Shown: one piece after another, positions 53,396-60,896 of the stretch | Numbering within the stretch: the stretch's first letter is position 1 | How the letters are laid out: each line of letters begins with the position of its first letter | DNA from: a virus | Reading direction: 5' to 3' (one strand) | IMG/VR virus record: IMGVR_UViG_3300032770_000001 | Span: 251,931-315,930 of that record | Length of the DNA: 64,000 nucleotides | Notes under the pieces: model-generated | The model's input: the letters and a program-made list of their open reading frames with translations, nothing else | Told to the model about the DNA's origin: nothing | Databases searched by the model: none | Translations under genes and position numbers: made by a program

Positions 53396-54406
53396 ATGGC
53401 GAAATCCAAGAAAGCTGCTCCAGCCGTTGCCGTTGCAGAAGCACCGATCACCAAGGAATCGGCTATGAGCAAGCTGGCAGCAATGCTGAGCCAGCCCGGT
53501 ATCACCCCGGTCGTCGCTCCTACTCCTGAAAAGAAAACCACCAAGAGTTCGGTATTCACTGGCGAACTGGTCATCCTCGAAGGCCGCGCCACTCTCGACA
53601 TCAAGTGCTATAACGCTGCCGAAGCCGACAGCATCGAGCGCAACAACCTGCACGCCCATACCACCAAGCAGAAGAACGAGAAGGGCGAGGACGTTGAAGT
53701 CACCACCTACAGCAAGGTGAAGAACGGCACGCAGTTCTGCTCCGGCTGCAACAAGACGATCTCGAAAGACGAGATCGTGAAGGGCGTCGAAGTCGGCAAG
53801 GACAAATACGTCACCTTGACCGATCAGGAAATTCAGGAAGTCGCACCGCTCAAGGCGAATCAGATGTTCGTTACCGCCTACGTCAAGCCGGAAGATGTCA
53901 ACCTGACCTACATCGAAGATTCCGAGTACGTCTGCATCGACCCGGACAGCAAGAACCCTCGCAAGGAAGTTTTCGACACGTTCGTCGATGCGATGTTCAA
54001 GCACGGTCGTTACGGCAAGGGTGTGCGTGTGAAAGGCAATCGTGAGCAGTATTTCATCATTCGCCCGGTCATGAACAAGCTGGCGGATGGCTCCATCGCC
54101 TACGGCATGATGCTGCACCACCTGTTCGCGGAATACGAAGTCCGCGAGTGCAACAAGTTCCAGAAGGCTGAGCCGAACTCGGAATTGTCGGCAGTCATCG
54201 GTCAGTACATGGAAGAGACGACCGAGGGTTTCGTCCCGGCAAAGTACGACAGCTTCCTCGGCAACACGCGCAATCTGGTGTTGGCGAAGTCGAACGGTGC
54301 CGTTGCGTCGATCAAGCAGTCGCACATGGCGCAGGCTCCTGCGACCGATCTGATCGGTGCTTTGAAAGACGCTCTCAAGACGAAGAGCGCCAAGGCTGGC
54401 AAATAA
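53396..54406 (+). CDS. Ku-like DNA-end-binding protein
   Basis: 336 aa. Ku dimers thread onto DNA double-strand ends. Core match: 'FTGELVILEGRATLDIKCYN' (first strands), 'NNLHAHTTKQKNEKGEDVEV', 'FCSGCNKTISKDEIVKGVEV' then 'GKDKYVTLTDQEIQEV', the bacterial Ku signature (C-x2-C, D-x-I-V-K-G, K-Y-V-x-L-T-D). An N-terminal Ala/Lys-rich tail (about 1-45) is extra; the C-terminus is basic. Some mycobacteriophages use a Ku with host LigD to circularise genomes; here the phage also has LigA. A Gam-type nuclease-blocking role is the alternative. Confidence 0.83.
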   Translation: MAKSKKAAPAVAVAEAPITKESAMSKLAAMLSQPGITPVVAPTPEKKTTKSSVFTGELVILEGRATLDIKCYNAAEADSIERNNLHAHTTKQKNEKGEDVEVTTYSKVKNGTQFCSGCNKTISKDEIVKGVEVGKDKYVTLTDQEIQEVAPLKANQMFVTAYVKPEDVNLTYIEDSEYVCIDPDSKNPRKEVFDTFVDAMFKHGRYGKGVRVKGNREQYFIIRPVMNKLADGSIAYGMMLHHLFAEYEVRECNKFQKAEPNSELSAVIGQYMEETTEGFVPAKYDSFLGNTRNLVLAKSNGAVASIKQSHMAQAPATDLIGALKDALKTKSAKAGK

Positions 54407-54409
54407 GTT

Positions 54410-54784
54410 CGTGCCGTGCGTAGTCGAAAGGCTTACACCAAGTCCGCTGTAGTCGGCAGCCAGTGCCCACACGGATTCAGGTAGCGCACGGCACATAGAT
54501 TTCAACCCGGTGTAAACGGGAAGGGGTGTAAACGGTTCGCCGGAATGAAGCCCCCGGAACATCGCCGGACGAAGCCGGGTTGAGAGGAAAGAGACCACGC
54601 CCTATATAGGCGTGGCGGTGAGGCGGGTTCCGTAAAAGAGCGGCCCACGATGTACCTGACAGCATAGGGAGGGCTTAGCGACAAACACTGGTGTCCGGCA
54701 GTAAGCTACGCCCGGAGAAACAAAACGGACGCCGGAAGGAATGGTTGAGACCGAACCGCCTCATGCAGATTTAGGAGGGAAGCA
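54410..54784 (+). ncRNA. highly structured non-coding region, candidate structured RNA
   Basis: 375 bases without a gene. Helices: GTGCCGTGCG (54411-54420) with CGCACGGCAC (54485-54494), 10 bp; CAACCCGG (54503-54510) with CCGGGTTG (54575-54582), 8 bp; CCACGCC/GGCGTGG hairpin (54595-54615); GAGGCGGGTTC (54620-54630) with GAACCGCCTC (54753-54762), 10 bp plus one bulge, closing a 120-base domain that holds GTCCG/CGGAC. GTGTAAACGG occurs twice (about 54510 and 54526). Not recognised as RNase P, tmRNA, 6S or a group I/II intron. It could also be the Ku 3' UTR or an origin. Confidence 0.6.
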
Positions 54785-54982
54785 ATGGCGAAACGATATC
54801 TTGGCAGGCCATACATCATCGGCCTTGATCGGCGGCATGGCACGGCTGGTCTGTTGGATGAACTACGAAGGGTCGCACGAGCGACTCAGAAGGCCGATAA
54901 AAAAGCTGACGTGGTCACGAGGGGGCGACATCCGAAAAGTTCTCCGAATGCGCTCAGAAAGGCTCTCGACGAACTGGCATGA
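54785..54982 (+). CDS. small basic protein (65 aa)
   Basis: ATG behind TAGGAGGGA, at the end of the structured region. Lys/Arg-rich ('VARATQKADKKADVVTRGRH'). Function unknown. Confidence 0.68.
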   Translation: MAKRYLGRPYIIGLDRRHGTAGLLDELRRVARATQKADKKADVVTRGRHPKSSPNALRKALDELA

Positions 54983-55227
54983 GATACTTCAAACTGGTAG
55001 CTGGTGGACGCGGTGACTCAGCCTACGGCGAGTATCAGGAAATCTCCGAAGGCGAGTACAAGTTCACCCTTGAGAAGTGCATGAAGCCTGCCTATCACGA
55101 GAAGCTGTTGCAGCACATGAACGGTTTCGTCTACATGGGTATGGCGTTTATCGCTCTGGAATACGTGAGCGATGAGACTGACATCGACCGCAAGGCGGAA
55201 GCTGAGGATCGAGATCGTGGACGATAA
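54979..55227 (+). CDS. hypothetical protein (82 aa)
   Basis: ATGA overlap. 'AYGEYQEISEGEYKFTLEKC' and an acidic/basic alternating tail (KAEAEDRDRGR). Function unknown. Confidence 0.68.
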   Translation: MRYFKLVAGGRGDSAYGEYQEISEGEYKFTLEKCMKPAYHEKLLQHMNGFVYMGMAFIALEYVSDETDIDRKAEAEDRDRGR

Positions 55228-55450
55228 ACAGCGCAGGGTCGCGGAACTGGTCGGACTGATCGAAGTTTCGCGATTGACAATCGCAGGGCACAAGCGCAAT
55301 CTTAAGATTGCCGAAAGCCTCATCCTGCAATGCACCGGGCGACTGGCGGCTGAGGAAGCAACGCTGGAACGCCTGATGAAAGAGATCAAGGCACTTGGGT
55401 TTCACGATAGTGGACACGCCAAGGGAGAGATGAAGAAATGGACTTCTTAG
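55217..55450 (+). CDS. coiled-coil protein (77 aa)
   Basis: GTG start inside the previous gene, behind GAGGAT. Mostly one long helix ('KQRRVAELVGLIEVSRLTIA', 'RLAAEEATLERLMKEIKALG'). Function unknown. Confidence 0.65.
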   Translation: MDDKQRRVAELVGLIEVSRLTIAGHKRNLKIAESLILQCTGRLAAEEATLERLMKEIKALGFHDSGHAKGEMKKWTS

Positions 55451-55803
55451 TCGGACAACTCGTAAGATGGTCGAGTCAGTCTCGTGGCTACCAGACAACC
55501 AAAGAAGGCATCATCTGCTGCGCCGTGCCTGCTGGTGAGAAGCCGAGCAAAGAATACAAAAACCTGCACACGGGCGCGGGATGCGGCTCCAGCCGTAAAG
55601 AAATTTCGTATGTGGTCTGCGTGGACGGCAAGTTTTATTGGCCTCGTGTCGGCAGTCTATGCGCGGTGGTGCATGACCCCAACCGCAGTATTCCTGCGGA
55701 GAACTTCGTGCAAACTGTGGCGGCGAACGTCCACAATCCGAGCCTGACGGACAAAGGCTTCCGGGAATTCGTGAAGAGCACGTTGCCGATAGTGAGGTAT
55801 TGA
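55438..55803 (+). CDS. hypothetical protein (121 aa)
   Basis: Overlaps the preceding gene by 13 bases. Beta-rich with 'VGQLVRWSSQSRGYQTTKEG' and 'YVVCVDGKFYWPRVGSLCAV', resembling a small SH3-like phage protein. Function unknown. Confidence 0.7.
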   Translation: MDFLVGQLVRWSSQSRGYQTTKEGIICCAVPAGEKPSKEYKNLHTGAGCGSSRKEISYVVCVDGKFYWPRVGSLCAVVHDPNRSIPAENFVQTVAANVHNPSLTDKGFREFVKSTLPIVRY

Positions 55804-56159
55804 TGGAATACGAAGTCACATTCAAGAAGCGGTTCAAGGTCCGCGAAGATCAGAACCCGGCTGACATCGGCAAGAACTACATCGAGACGATGGGTTTTGA
55901 AGTCGTGTCCACCGAACTGGTTTACGATCCGACCTACGGTGACGATGTTCTGTGCGAATGCGGTCATGCCTATTACCGCCACTTCGACACTTACGAGGAC
56001 ATGCGTCCGGTCGGCTGCAAGTATTGCGGCATGTATGTCGAGGGCATATCGCATCGCCGGGAGATTCCTGTTCCCCCCGATGCGGATGTCTCGAAGTTCA
56101 CTTTCGAGGACTGGCAGAAATACGCTAGTATTTGCACGGGCTTCAAGAGGGCAAAATGA
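55803..56159 (+). CDS. zinc-type protein (118 aa)
   Basis: Beta-strand start 'MEYEVTFKKRFKVREDQNPA' then 'DVLCECGHAYYRHFDTYEDM' and 'GCKYCGMYVEGISHR', a C4/CH ribbon. Function unknown. Confidence 0.7.
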   Translation: MEYEVTFKKRFKVREDQNPADIGKNYIETMGFEVVSTELVYDPTYGDDVLCECGHAYYRHFDTYEDMRPVGCKYCGMYVEGISHRREIPVPPDADVSKFTFEDWQKYASICTGFKRAK

Positions 56160-56578
56160 GAATCGATCAATTACAACCCGGTCAGCGAGTTTACAACGTC
56201 ATCCGCCGCAGGATGGGCAACACGACCCTCCGCGATACCGCCGTGTTTAGCATCGTGGTCAAGGAAATCGACCCCGCTGGTCGGTGGGTGCTGGCGTCGT
56301 GGAACTCGAATCCGCCTGAGAAGTTCCATGCCACTCAAGTTAGCAAATGGAAAAAGGACAAACCCGTCACGGTTGCTATCGGGTTCGGAGCCAGCCGTCT
56401 GGCGACACGCGAGGAACTGAAACTCATCAAGGCGCAGAAAGAGATCGACGCCGTCCAGCCTGAGGGCGACAATTGCGGAACGCATTTCACTCGTTACCGC
56501 ACGCTCAAAGTTGATGGTGGACTCACGATCAAGTATTGCAACGTATGCCGACAGGAGCAGGGGTTCAAAGAGATATGA
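56156..56578 (+). CDS. hypothetical protein (140 aa)
   Basis: ATGA overlap. 'MRIDQLQPGQRVYNVIRRRM' is a frequent start of phage SH3-like proteins; the end has 'IKYCNVCRQEQGF'. Function unknown. Confidence 0.7.
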   Translation: MRIDQLQPGQRVYNVIRRRMGNTTLRDTAVFSIVVKEIDPAGRWVLASWNSNPPEKFHATQVSKWKKDKPVTVAIGFGASRLATREELKLIKAQKEIDAVQPEGDNCGTHFTRYRTLKVDGGLTIKYCNVCRQEQGFKEI

Positions 56579-56907
56579 GAAACCGGGAAGCAGTCCTCAG
56601 GGAACTGGCTCCACTGGTGCGAACGATCTATCAACGCGACGACAACGGCTGCTGCTTGCACGCGATGCTGGATGACGGGAATTGGGAACTGATCTACGAG
56701 GATGACCTGTTGGAGCACGATGACTGCCGGAAGGCTCATGAGTTGCTACAGGAACTCGCTCTGGAAGATCGGCTCCTGCTGGAACACGACGGCGGCAGGG
56801 GGCTGCATTTCGGTGAACTGCCGCAGTTCGATGACGAGTACGACCCGAACGAATACGGAGAATGGGGCGATGAGGAAGAGACTGAAACCAATTCGACTGG
56901 CGACTAA
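56575..56907 (+). CDS. acidic hypothetical protein (110 aa)
   Basis: ATGA overlap. Very acidic, tail 'EYGEWGDEEETETNSTGD'. Could be a DNA mimic or inhibitor by charge alone, but nothing specific supports that. Overlaps the next gene by 38 bases. Confidence 0.68.
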   Translation: MRNREAVLRELAPLVRTIYQRDDNGCCLHAMLDDGNWELIYEDDLLEHDDCRKAHELLQELALEDRLLLEHDGGRGLHFGELPQFDDEYDPNEYGEWGDEEETETNSTGD

Positions 56908-57175
56908 GGACGGCGGCGTGCTGAAAGTGGTCGGACAGGGCAAGGACGCCTGCCTGAATTTCCATGCCGGGAATGCGCCCTACGCCCTGATCGACAACAG
57001 CCTCACTGTGCGCAACTTCCTCCGGGATGCTCTGGAGCGGATGCGCATTCCAATCCACTGCATGACCTGTTCGGATGATCGCAAGGTACTGCAAGGTACG
57101 GGTGACCCTGAGCATCCGCTCAAAGCAGTACCATGCCCGGATTGCACAAAGCGGAGTCAGAAACATGGCAAATGA
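56870..57175 (+). CDS. zinc-type protein (101 aa)
   Basis: C-terminal 'IHCMTCSDDRKVLQ' and 'AVPCPDCTKRSQKHGK' give two CxxC pairs; basic N-terminus. Function unknown. Confidence 0.66.
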   Translation: MRKRLKPIRLATKDGGVLKVVGQGKDACLNFHAGNAPYALIDNSLTVRNFLRDALERMRIPIHCMTCSDDRKVLQGTGDPEHPLKAVPCPDCTKRSQKHGK

Positions 57176-57767
57176 AAAAATGGAAGCATTCTGGAAAGCC
57201 AACCCGAAGCTGGCTGCTGAGGTTGAGGAGTTGAGAAAGAAGCCGGACAACGAGATCGATTTGTCCGACATTCCGGAGATCACGGACTGGTCGGGTGCCG
57301 TGGTCGGCAAGTTCTATCGCCCGAAGCGGAAACTCTTCGTCTCGTTCACCGCCCTGCTCCGTCACTTGAAAGACGGCAACGTCATTCAGAACGACCTGAA
57401 TCGTGGGCTGTTCTATTTCGGCTGCACGCGCAGCTACGTGTTTGACGACATCCAGCCGAAGGAAGTCGAATGGTTCTTCCGCGACGACATGGAGGCGGGA
57501 GCCGCCGCCCTAGCTCAGGTGCGGGGTGCCATCGTCTTGGCTGAGGCTGAGGGTCGCTGCATCTGGCGTGAAGCACATGAGATGAATAGCTACGAGGCTC
57601 TGAACGACCTGCTGGTCAAGAGCGGCTATTCGTACAACCGTCACGGCGGTCCGGCGATTGTGTTCGAGAACGATAACCGCACCGAAAACCCGTCGTATGC
57701 GTATTGCTATCCCGGCGTCCGCGACCGCATCGCGGAAGCGGCAATCCCGCTGGAAGTGGTGATGTGA
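57165..57767 (+). CDS. hypothetical protein with antitoxin-like N-terminus (200 aa)
   Basis: Residues about 25-55 ('DNEIDLSDIPEITDWSGAVV' then 'GKFYRPKRK') match the short motif of many BrnA-type antitoxins and related transcriptional regulators. The remaining 145 residues are unrelated and unrecognised. No toxin gene of the matching type is seen next to it. Confidence 0.7.
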   Translation: MANEKMEAFWKANPKLAAEVEELRKKPDNEIDLSDIPEITDWSGAVVGKFYRPKRKLFVSFTALLRHLKDGNVIQNDLNRGLFYFGCTRSYVFDDIQPKEVEWFFRDDMEAGAAALAQVRGAIVLAEAEGRCIWREAHEMNSYEALNDLLVKSGYSYNRHGGPAIVFENDNRTENPSYAYCYPGVRDRIAEAAIPLEVVM

Positions 57768-57928
57768 TGCCGCCGCTCATGCGCAGGTTCATAGATCGTC
57801 TGAGGCTTTCGTTCAGCAACAACCAGCTTCCCCCGGCTCAACCGGATTTCGTGGGAACTCCCGGCGATGTGTTAAAATCGAGGCTGCTGGAGATAGGAGC
57901 GATATGCGAGAAGCAGGAGACGAAATAA
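57767..57928 (+). CDS. small hypothetical protein (53 aa)
   Basis: ATG overlaps the preceding stop. Basic helix then 'PPAQPDFVGTPGDVLKSRLL'. TGTTAAAAT near 57870 inside it could act as a -10 for the next gene. Function unknown. Confidence 0.62.
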   Translation: MPPLMRRFIDRLRLSFSNNQLPPAQPDFVGTPGDVLKSRLLEIGAICEKQETK

Positions 57929-58341
57929 TCGGACGTGTAGTTCGAGTCGAACGATGTTCAGCACGAGAGCACGGCGATCACGATGCCTGCGTGTGCAAAT
58001 TCATCGGCGAAAATGTTCTTGTCGGTAGGAAGATCGAAAGTGCGTTCATCGGCCTGCCGAGCTACTACATTCAGGGCACCAGCTTCCGAATTCGCCGCAA
58101 TGAAGTGAAGTTGCTCAAGAACCAGAAAACCAAGACCGCTTTCGAACAACCACGTCTCGGTCAGAAGGTGTATTTCAGCAGCATTGCGCACGGCAAGGGC
58201 GCACGCCGCGACACCATCTATGCATTGGTAAATGAGGCCGACACCGGGGAATTGACTTTGAGCGCCACGCTGGACGATTGCCTGTTGAGAATCAATGAGC
58301 GTGGTTGGGTGATCGTAGATCGCCCGAAAAGTTTGTCGTAG
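57904..58341 (+). CDS. hypothetical protein (145 aa)
   Basis: RBS GATAGGAG. Beta-rich, 'IIGRVVRVERCSAREHGDHD' and 'LGQKVYFSSIAHGKGARRDT': barrel-like. Function unknown. Confidence 0.72.
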   Translation: MREAGDEIIGRVVRVERCSAREHGDHDACVCKFIGENVLVGRKIESAFIGLPSYYIQGTSFRIRRNEVKLLKNQKTKTAFEQPRLGQKVYFSSIAHGKGARRDTIYALVNEADTGELTLSATLDDCLLRINERGWVIVDRPKSLS

Positions 58342-58460
58342 CGTTCTTGCCAAGAACGTTCCCTCCGAACCAATGTGATTTTGAGCGATAACGTTTCGCC
58401 ACGTTGGACTACGACAAGGGGCAGGTTGCCAAACCTGCCCCAACAGTTTAGGATAAAGTC
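58342..58460 (+). other. intergenic region with two perfect hairpins
   Basis: CGTTCTTG-C-CAAGAACG (58342-58358), AACGT/ACGTT (about 58390-58405), and GGGGCAGGTT-GCCA-AACCTGCCCC (58418-58441). Neither strong hairpin has a T-tract. Probably an RNA-processing, pausing or 3'-protecting element. Confidence 0.55.
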
Positions 58461-58736
58461 ATGTTGAAGAAGCTATCGGTAGCAGCGCAGGAATCGCAGT
58501 TCGAACAAACCCTCACCGACTACTGGAGGAAATTCGGTATCGGCACGGACACGATGGGCATTGGACATTGCTCGTTTTGCGGCAACCGGGGCATCATCGA
58601 TTCACGCAGCATCACGACACCAGCCGGACAAGTTTGCGGTCGTCTGAACTGGTGCATCTGCCCCAACGGACAGACCATGCGGCGTCAGACCAAGCAGATG
58701 TTCCCGGACGAAGCACAGTGGGATCGAGCGAGGTAG
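58461..58736 (+). CDS. zinc-type protein (91 aa)
   Basis: 'HCSFCGNRGIIDSRSITTPA' and 'VCGRLNWCICPNG' form a C4 site; flanked by helices. The CxxCxNxGIIDT-like segment is common in phage proteins. Function unknown. Confidence 0.7.
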   Translation: MLKKLSVAAQESQFEQTLTDYWRKFGIGTDTMGIGHCSFCGNRGIIDSRSITTPAGQVCGRLNWCICPNGQTMRRQTKQMFPDEAQWDRAR

Positions 58737-58737
58737 C

Positions 58738-58941
58738 ATGGGTTGGCCTACAGGCTTTCAGTTTTCGATGGCACCGTGGGGATACACGATCATCATCGAC
58801 CGGGTGCCGGACACGTCAATGGGAAGTGTGCGATACAAGTGCCACTACGACCGCTGCACTCAGGATTTCATTTTCCCGTTGGATAGCTCTCAAGAGTCGG
58901 CGCAGCAAGTCATGCGGAAACACGTAGACGAGAAACACTGA
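58738..58941 (+). CDS. C2H2-like small protein (67 aa)
   Basis: ATG one base after the previous stop. 'YKCHYDRCTQDFIFPLDSSQ' with 'MRKHVDEKH' at the end resembles a C2H2 finger. Possible nucleic-acid binder. Confidence 0.65.
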   Translation: MGWPTGFQFSMAPWGYTIIIDRVPDTSMGSVRYKCHYDRCTQDFIFPLDSSQESAQQVMRKHVDEKH

Positions 58942-58950
58942 GGAGGCTCC

Positions 58951-59463
58951 ATGCAGGGTGAAGAGAAGCGCATCTACGTAGTCGTAGCCAACACGGTCCA
59001 GCATCCCCTATTCGAGGGACGCCGAGGCGAGGACACGCGCACTATTGTGCAGGTTCCCGGTCGGCAGATTGCTCAGGCGTGCCACGCCGTTCGCCGCATG
59101 GGGCACTACATGGTCATCCGTGCGGTTCTCGGTCTGTTCGAGGATATTCGGGGCGGCAAGTTCCGCAACTTGAAGAATCGTCTTGACACCATCCGGGCGA
59201 CCATCGCCCATGAATTGCATTACGAGCCCATCACGACTATCGTGCTCTCATGCCGCGACAGTTTCGAACTGGAGCACGTCTACGATCTGCTTCGGATCGC
59301 GGGTGTGGACGTTTTCATGTTCTTCGACACCAACCCGGCTGTTTACGGCGAGGGCGAGGTTCGCACCGCGTTCGCCACAGACCCGATTGATCCCTCCAAG
59401 ACGGTGGGAGTCATCGATTATCTCCCTCTATGGAGCCCGGAAGTGACTGGAAACAAAGGGTAA
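58951..59463 (+). CDS. PTH2-like peptidyl-tRNA hydrolase family protein
   Basis: 170 aa, RBS GAGGAGG. 'VPGRQIAQACHAVRRMG' corresponds to the PTH2 R-G-x-x-A-Q-x-x-H-A segment, 'ITTIVLSCRDSFELEHVYDL' to the central strand, and 'FFDTNPAVYGEGEVRTAFAT' to the C-terminal part. PTH2 enzymes free tRNA from peptidyl-tRNA. The first 20 residues and a basic insertion are atypical, and the usual Lys is not obvious, so activity is uncertain. Would suit a phage with many tRNAs. Confidence 0.7.
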   Translation: MQGEEKRIYVVVANTVQHPLFEGRRGEDTRTIVQVPGRQIAQACHAVRRMGHYMVIRAVLGLFEDIRGGKFRNLKNRLDTIRATIAHELHYEPITTIVLSCRDSFELEHVYDLLRIAGVDVFMFFDTNPAVYGEGEVRTAFATDPIDPSKTVGVIDYLPLWSPEVTGNKG

Positions 59464-59477
59464 ACAGGCTCAAAAAT

Positions 59478-59509
59478 CCTACCTTTTTCGACTCGTTGAC
59501 TGGTAGAAT
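59478..59509 (+). promoter_or_regulatory. phage box promoter, leaderless
   Basis: CCTACCT (59478-59484), 15 bases, CTGG, -10 TAGAAT (59504-59509), GTAGGC, ATG 59516. Confidence 0.75.
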
Positions 59510-59515
59510 GTAGGC

Positions 59516-59836
59516 ATGGACAACAGCGTACCGCAAACGATTCTCCAGCAGTTAGGCGGCAGCCGCTTTCGCACCATGACCGGGGCGCACAGCTTCACCG
59601 CTGACGGCAACAGCTTGATCTTCAAACTGCCCCGCACGTCCAACAAAAAGCGCATCGCTGGCGTCAAGATCACCCTGACGCCGCAAGACGAGTACGACAT
59701 GGAGTTCTTCGCGTTCCGTGGTTCGCTGTCGAAGGGCAACTACCGCTGCGAGACAGTCGCCAAGCACGATGGTATCTATTGCGACATGTTGCAGGACATC
59801 TTCACGCAGGAGACCGGGCTGGACACCCACCTATAA
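59516..59836 (+). CDS. hypothetical protein (106 aa)
   Basis: Leaderless start as above. 'FRTMTGAHSFTADGNSLIFK', 'YDMEFFAFRGSLSKGNYRCE', 'GIYCDMLQDIFTQETGL' match a small phage/prophage protein family of unknown function, all alpha+beta. Confidence 0.75.
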   Translation: MDNSVPQTILQQLGGSRFRTMTGAHSFTADGNSLIFKLPRTSNKKRIAGVKITLTPQDEYDMEFFAFRGSLSKGNYRCETVAKHDGIYCDMLQDIFTQETGLDTHL

Positions 59837-59838
59837 AC

Positions 59839-60117
59839 ATGACTGGACGACTCCAACTCGAATTAGATCGCGAGACACAGCGGCACGAGAAAAAGGTCGC
59901 TGAACTGGCAAACCGTTGCCTGCAAGACTTCAAGGACGAATGGAAGCAGGGCAGCAAGGTGCGGCTGACCTTCGGCATGGGCGACGTGCTGGTCGAGGTC
60001 AACAACCTTCCGGTAGACGAAGAGGACTATCCGGAGATCGAGCAAGTCATCATGGACGTGTGCGAGATCACGGATGATTTCCGTATCGCCTGCCCGGACA
60101 ACTTGGAGATCAATTGA
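59839..60117 (+). CDS. hypothetical protein (92 aa)
   Basis: N-terminal helix with heptads, then an acidic domain ('EEDYPEIEQVIMDVCEITDD'). Function unknown. Confidence 0.68.
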   Translation: MTGRLQLELDRETQRHEKKVAELANRCLQDFKDEWKQGSKVRLTFGMGDVLVEVNNLPVDEEDYPEIEQVIMDVCEITDDFRIACPDNLEIN

Positions 60118-60377
60118 CGAGCAAAGAACTCAAGGCGGCGAAAGAGAGGCGGGAGCGCCCGAAGCGCAAGGCGGCTAAAAAGCTGCACGACGCCGGGTAC
60201 TACCTGTACACCAGCACCGTCCCTGAGTCTACGCTGACGCCTGCCATGCGCATCCTGCGCATCTGCGAACAGGCGGCACGCCGGGGCTGGATGTACCCGG
60301 AAGAGATCACGAAAATGGCGAAGCTGACTGGAAGGGAGCATAAGGATGCCGCAGCCGTACAAACTGGCGGAAGATAG
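60114..60377 (+). CDS. small basic protein (87 aa)
   Basis: TTG start overlapping TGA. Lys/Arg/Ala-rich N-terminus ('KAAKERRERPKRKAAKKLHD'), likely nucleic-acid binding. Overlaps the next gene by 32 bases. Confidence 0.63.
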   Translation: MTSKELKAAKERRERPKRKAAKKLHDAGYYLYTSTVPESTLTPAMRILRICEQAARRGWMYPEEITKMAKLTGREHKDAAAVQTGGR

Positions 60378-60540
60378 ACAGGACGAACTGGCTCTGACCA
60401 CGGAGTTCTTCATCGACGCCCCGGATGGGCGGATGTCGGTGCGACTGCCAAATTTCATCGCCCGGAAAGAACAGGAACGCCTTGCTGCCGTGGTCGTGTC
60501 GGCATTGAATGTAGACGCTCGTTACAGGAAGGGACAATGA
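60346..60540 (+). CDS. hypothetical protein (64 aa)
   Basis: Starts 'MPQPYKLAEDRQDELALTTE'. ATGA overlap with the following gene. Function unknown. Confidence 0.65.
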   Translation: MPQPYKLAEDRQDELALTTEFFIDAPDGRMSVRLPNFIARKEQERLAAVVVSALNVDARYRKGQ

Positions 60541-60896
60541 ATCATTTCGACGAGTTCTCCAATTTCATCGGCAATCTGGAGTGGGCATCCATAGAGTTCA
60601 AAACCGAACTCCTGCGCAAGTTGAATGCCGCCGCGTCCGAAGCATACGAACGAGGCAAACAGGCTGCTCTGGATACGCACGTCTGTCACATCGACGACCC
60701 GCTGACCAAGAAGTCGCTCAAGATGCAGAAAGGCGTCAAGGGCCTGACCACGGCTGAAAAAGCACGCATCCAGAAGATCGCACGCCGGGGCGAGATGATT
60801 AACGCGATCAAGCTATGCCGCGAATTGTGTTTCGTCGGATTGTTCGACGCTAAGAAGTTCGTGGAGAAGATTCGAGATCAGAGGAAAACGTTTTGA
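60537..60896 (+). CDS. L7/L12 C-terminal-domain-like protein
   Basis: 119 aa. The last 35 residues ('RGEMINAIKLCRELCFVGLF', 'DAKKFVEKIRDQ') follow the ribosomal L7/L12 CTD pattern (KIxxIKxxRExxxxGLxxAKxxVE). The N-terminal part is helical with 'EAYERGKQAALD'. L7/L12 CTD binds translation factors, so a decoy or recruitment role is possible, but the motif is also found in unrelated bacterial proteins. Confidence 0.65.
   Translation: MNHFDEFSNFIGNLEWASIEFKTELLRKLNAAASEAYERGKQAALDTHVCHIDDPLTKKSLKMQKGVKGLTTAEKARIQKIARRGEMINAIKLCRELCFVGLFDAKKFVEKIRDQRKTF

Noticed and set aside
53345-54598. 417-codon minus-strand frame opposite Ku
   Set aside because: Ala/Val/Leu/Arg-rich composition typical of an antisense shadow; Ku motifs on the plus strand are decisive.
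54410-54784. RNase P RNA, tmRNA or self-splicing intron in the structured gap
   Set aside because: GAGGAAAG-like and GTAAACG segments first suggested RNase P, but the conserved P4 and CCGGCTTA-type ends are absent. No tRNA-like half with a tag frame for tmRNA, no group I P7 or group II domain V.
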